From: Acinetobacter sp. ANC 4558
Lineage (GTDB): Bacteria; Pseudomonadota; Gammaproteobacteria; Pseudomonadales; Moraxellaceae
DNA: 64,000 nucleotides
Direction of reading: 5' to 3'
Assembly (NCBI RefSeq): GCF_002135375.1
Contig: NZ_NEGH01000004.1
Span: forward strand, 2,773 to 66,772
The position numbers and the translations under genes were made by a program. Under the pieces are notes generated by a model. It saw only the letters and a list, made by a program, of their open reading frames with translations, searched no databases and had not been told where the DNA came from. Positions 62,197 through 64,000 of this stretch are shown here, piece after piece (position 1 is the stretch's first letter; each line of letters starts with the position of its first letter).

Positions 62197-63048
62197 ATGA
62201 AACGCATTTTAATTGTTACAGGTCAATCGGGTTCTGGAAAATCTTCTGCTTTACAGGTTTTAGAGGATTTAGGTTATTACTGTATTGATAATTTGCCTGT
62301 CGCATTACTTCCCGAGATTGTATTAAAACTCGATAAAGAAAATAATTTAGAATTGTTAGCACTTGGTGTAGATGTTCGAAGTACACGTGAAGATTTACAA
62401 GAATTTGATCATGTATTTGAACAGCTGAAAAAACAAGGAACAATTGAAGTTATTTATTTAAAAACCAAAGATCATGAATTAATTACACGTTTTAGCGCTG
62501 CAAGGCGTCCTCACCCTTTAGCAAATCGGTTTAAGAGTTTGGCGGAGTGTATTCAGGAAGAAAAAAACTTACTGTTACCAGTTCACTTTAATGCAACAAT
62601 TACCATTGATACGACTGGATTGAGTGTACATGATTTAAAACATACGTTACTGAATCGACTTGGACAAGCAGATCAGATGATCGTTATTTTACAATCATTT
62701 GGATATAAGCATGGCATTCCATTAGATGCAGATTATGTTTTTGATGTACGTCATTTACCAAATCCTCATTGGGATATAGAATTACGTAAATATTCTGGTT
62801 TAGATGAATCTGTACAAAAATTCTTGAGCAATAGTGAACAAGCAAACGAAATGTTCCAAGATATTGATGGTTTTTTAGAAAAGTGGTTACCTATTTTTGC
62901 TGAAGCTCATCGACATTACATTACTATTTCAATAGGATGTACAGGTGGACAGCATCGTTCGGTATATATGGTGGATAGACTTCAAAAAGCCTTACAGGAA
63001 AACTGGTCTGTTCAAGTCTTACATAGAGAAATGAAGCACTGGTCATGA
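62197..63048 (+). CDS. rapZ: RNase adapter protein RapZ (YvcJ family)
   Basis: P-loop protein: Walker [11 protein letters not shown] at residues 8-17, and a C-terminal domain with [19 protein letters not shown] that in E. coli senses glucosamine-6-phosphate and guides RNase E to sRNA. The true start is ATG 62197 (283 residues), since the ten residues upstream are not family-like. It overlaps the HPr gene by 4 bases. Whether an E. coli-like GlmY/GlmZ circuit exists here is not shown. Confidence 0.94.
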   Translation: MKRILIVTGQSGSGKSSALQVLEDLGYYCIDNLPVALLPEIVLKLDKENNLELLALGVDVRSTREDLQEFDHVFEQLKKQGTIEVIYLKTKDHELITRFSAARRPHPLANRFKSLAECIQEEKNLLLPVHFNATITIDTTGLSVHDLKHTLLNRLGQADQMIVILQSFGYKHGIPLDADYVFDVRHLPNPHWDIELRKYSGLDESVQKFLSNSEQANEMFQDIDGFLEKWLPIFAEAHRHYITISIGCTGGQHRSVYMVDRLQKALQENWSVQVLHREMKHWS

Positions 63049-63314
63049 TTGACACAACTGTTGATGTAATTAATAAATTAGGTTTACATGCTCGTGCATC
63101 TGGGAAACTTATTGAGGTTACAACTAAATTTAGTTCTTCTATTCAAATTGGAAAAACTGAAAAATTAGTAGATGCTAAAAACATTATGTCTTTGCTTATG
63201 CTTGGTGCTGGCAAGGGTACAACTTTACGCTTGGTGATTGAGGGTGCAGATGAAGAAAAAGCTTTATCTGCAATTCAAGCATTGTTCGAAGCAAAATTTT
63301 ACGAGGCAGATTAA
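63045..63314 (+). CDS. HPr/NPr-type phosphocarrier protein
   Basis: An 89-residue PTS phosphocarrier with the phosphorylatable His15 in GLHARAS and a Ser-containing IMSLLML segment. No sugar permease or EI gene is adjacent. With rapZ next door, the nitrogen-type (NPr) branch is likely. It overlaps rapZ by 4 bases and precedes darP (yjgA) by 2. Confidence 0.93.
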   Translation: MIDTTVDVINKLGLHARASGKLIEVTTKFSSSIQIGKTEKLVDAKNIMSLLMLGAGKGTTLRLVIEGADEEKALSAIQALFEAKFYEAD

Positions 63315-63316
63315 TC

Positions 63317-63850
63317 GTGGCACGTCGACCGCATCGTTTTACTGAAGATGATTTTGAAACTTTAGAAGGGCGTGCAAGTAAAACAGAACAGAAAAAAGCT
63401 GTTCAACGTATGGCAGCTTTAGGTGAGCAACTCGCCGAGTTAAATTTAAAACAAATACAGAGTCTTCCTGTTGAGGAGCGCTTAATTGATGCTTTATTAG
63501 ATGTGCAAAATATAACATCTCATGAAGCGCGACGTCGTCAATTTCAACGGATAGGAAAACTATTACGGTATGAAGATGAAAGTGTAATTTTATCCTATTT
63601 AACACCGCAACAAGGTGCGAAAAAAACAGCACAATTACAGCGTTGGGTGGAGCGTATCGTTAAAGATGGCGATATCGTGATTAATGAGTTCGTCAAAACT
63701 TATAATGCAGCAGAGCGCCATACATTACGCCAACATGCTTTACGTATTCATCGTGATATGAGTAAACAAGTCAGTGACGTTGAATTAGAAGAATCGAAGC
63801 TGAAACTTTTCAATTATGTTCAACAAGTCGCATTAATTTCTGATAATTAA
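63317..63850 (+). CDS. darP: DarP/YjgA-family ribosome-associated protein (DUF615)
   Basis: Basic, helical protein of 177 residues that joins late 50S precursors and helps peptidyl-transferase centre maturation in E. coli. Visible core motifs are RMAALGEQLAELN, EARRRQFQRIGKLLR and ERHTLRQHALRIHRDM. GTG start at 63317 follows the HPr stop by 2 bases. Last gene of the panB-to-darP run. Confidence 0.93.
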   Translation: MARRPHRFTEDDFETLEGRASKTEQKKAVQRMAALGEQLAELNLKQIQSLPVEERLIDALLDVQNITSHEARRRQFQRIGKLLRYEDESVILSYLTPQQGAKKTAQLQRWVERIVKDGDIVINEFVKTYNAAERHTLRQHALRIHRDMSKQVSDVELEESKLKLFNYVQQVALISDN

Positions 63851-63856
63851 GCAGAT

Positions 63857-63886
63857 AAAAAAGCGACTTAATGAAGTCGCTTTTTT
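63857..63886 (+). terminator. Bidirectional terminator darP/acyl-CoA ligase
   Basis: AAAAAAGCGACTT pairs perfectly with AAGTCGCTTTTTT around AATG. Both flanking genes converge on it. Confidence 0.93.
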
Positions 63887-63914
63887 ATGAATATGAATTT
63901 TAAAATAATAAAAA

Positions 63915-64000
63915 TTAGTTAAACTCTCCAATAGCTCTATCTTTAGCCCATTCGCGTAAAATGAATTTTTGTAATTTTCCTGTCGATGTCTTTGGGATTT
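63915..64000 (-). CDS. C-terminus of an AMP-dependent acyl-CoA synthetase, cut by right edge
   Basis: The minus-strand frame from the right edge to TAA 63917-63915 reads IPKTSTGKLQKFILREW, ending IGEFN. PKTxTGKxQK is the C-terminal adenylate-forming enzyme motif, whose lysine is catalytic. Only about 27 codons are visible, so the substrate cannot be told. Confidence 0.88.
   Translation of the reverse strand, partial: IPKTSTGKLQKFILREWAKDRAIGEFN

Overview
The window reads as chromosome of an Acinetobacter-like gammaproteobacterium (Moraxellaceae). The grounds are low G+C, RNA-processing, cell-wall and amino-acid genes of typical Acinetobacter type, and neighbourhoods such as ackA-pta, secB-grxC-rhodanese, ilvI-ilvH-ilvC, pilF-rodZ-ispG-hisS-yfgM-bamB-der and pcnB-folK-panB-panC. 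The species cannot be fixed from the sequence alone. No tRNA, rRNA, CRISPR array, insertion sequence or prophage was seen.

Layout. At 1-1667 (minus) lies the N-terminal part of a trimeric autotransporter adhesin, cut by the left edge. 2106-8381 (minus) holds acetate metabolism (pta, ackA), proline synthesis (proA) and muropeptide recycling (nagZ). 8578-18253 (plus) holds the tail-specific protease Prc, an MHYT-GGDEF-EAL signalling protein, release factor 3, a DUF3298 lipoprotein, a TatD nuclease and the t6A-modifying enzyme TcdA. 18305-20635 (minus) holds secB, grxC, a membrane rhodanese and rsgA. 20762-23188 (plus) holds orn, a Bax inhibitor-1-like membrane protein and fabI.

23335-30376 (plus) is the accessory island of the window: vgrG, a DUF4123 adaptor, an 894-residue VasX-like effector with a hydrophobic C-terminus, and a small two-helix membrane protein that is the likely immunity factor. 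No core type VI secretion genes are present, so this is an orphan effector cassette serving a machine encoded elsewhere. It sits between two hairpin terminators and next to a macA-macB-outer-membrane-factor efflux operon (30414-35161, minus).

35276-39593 (minus) holds holA, lptE and leuS. A gene-free AT-rich stretch of about 1 kb then precedes the ilvI-ilvH-ilvC branched-chain amino acid genes. After that come an unknown exported protein, a GT4 glycosyltransferase with a PAP2 phosphatase, iscX, ndk and rlmN, followed by the long plus-strand run pilF to der. The right end carries mazG, a ComEA-like protein, pcnB-folK-panB-panC, rapZ, an HPr/NPr protein and darP (yjgA), ending with the C-terminus of a minus-strand acyl-CoA synthetase cut by the right edge.

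The most interesting material is the type VI cassette, the 84-bp periodic adhesin repeat, the long ilv upstream region, a G9 tract inside prfC, and a perfect 30-bp palindrome between nagZ and proA.
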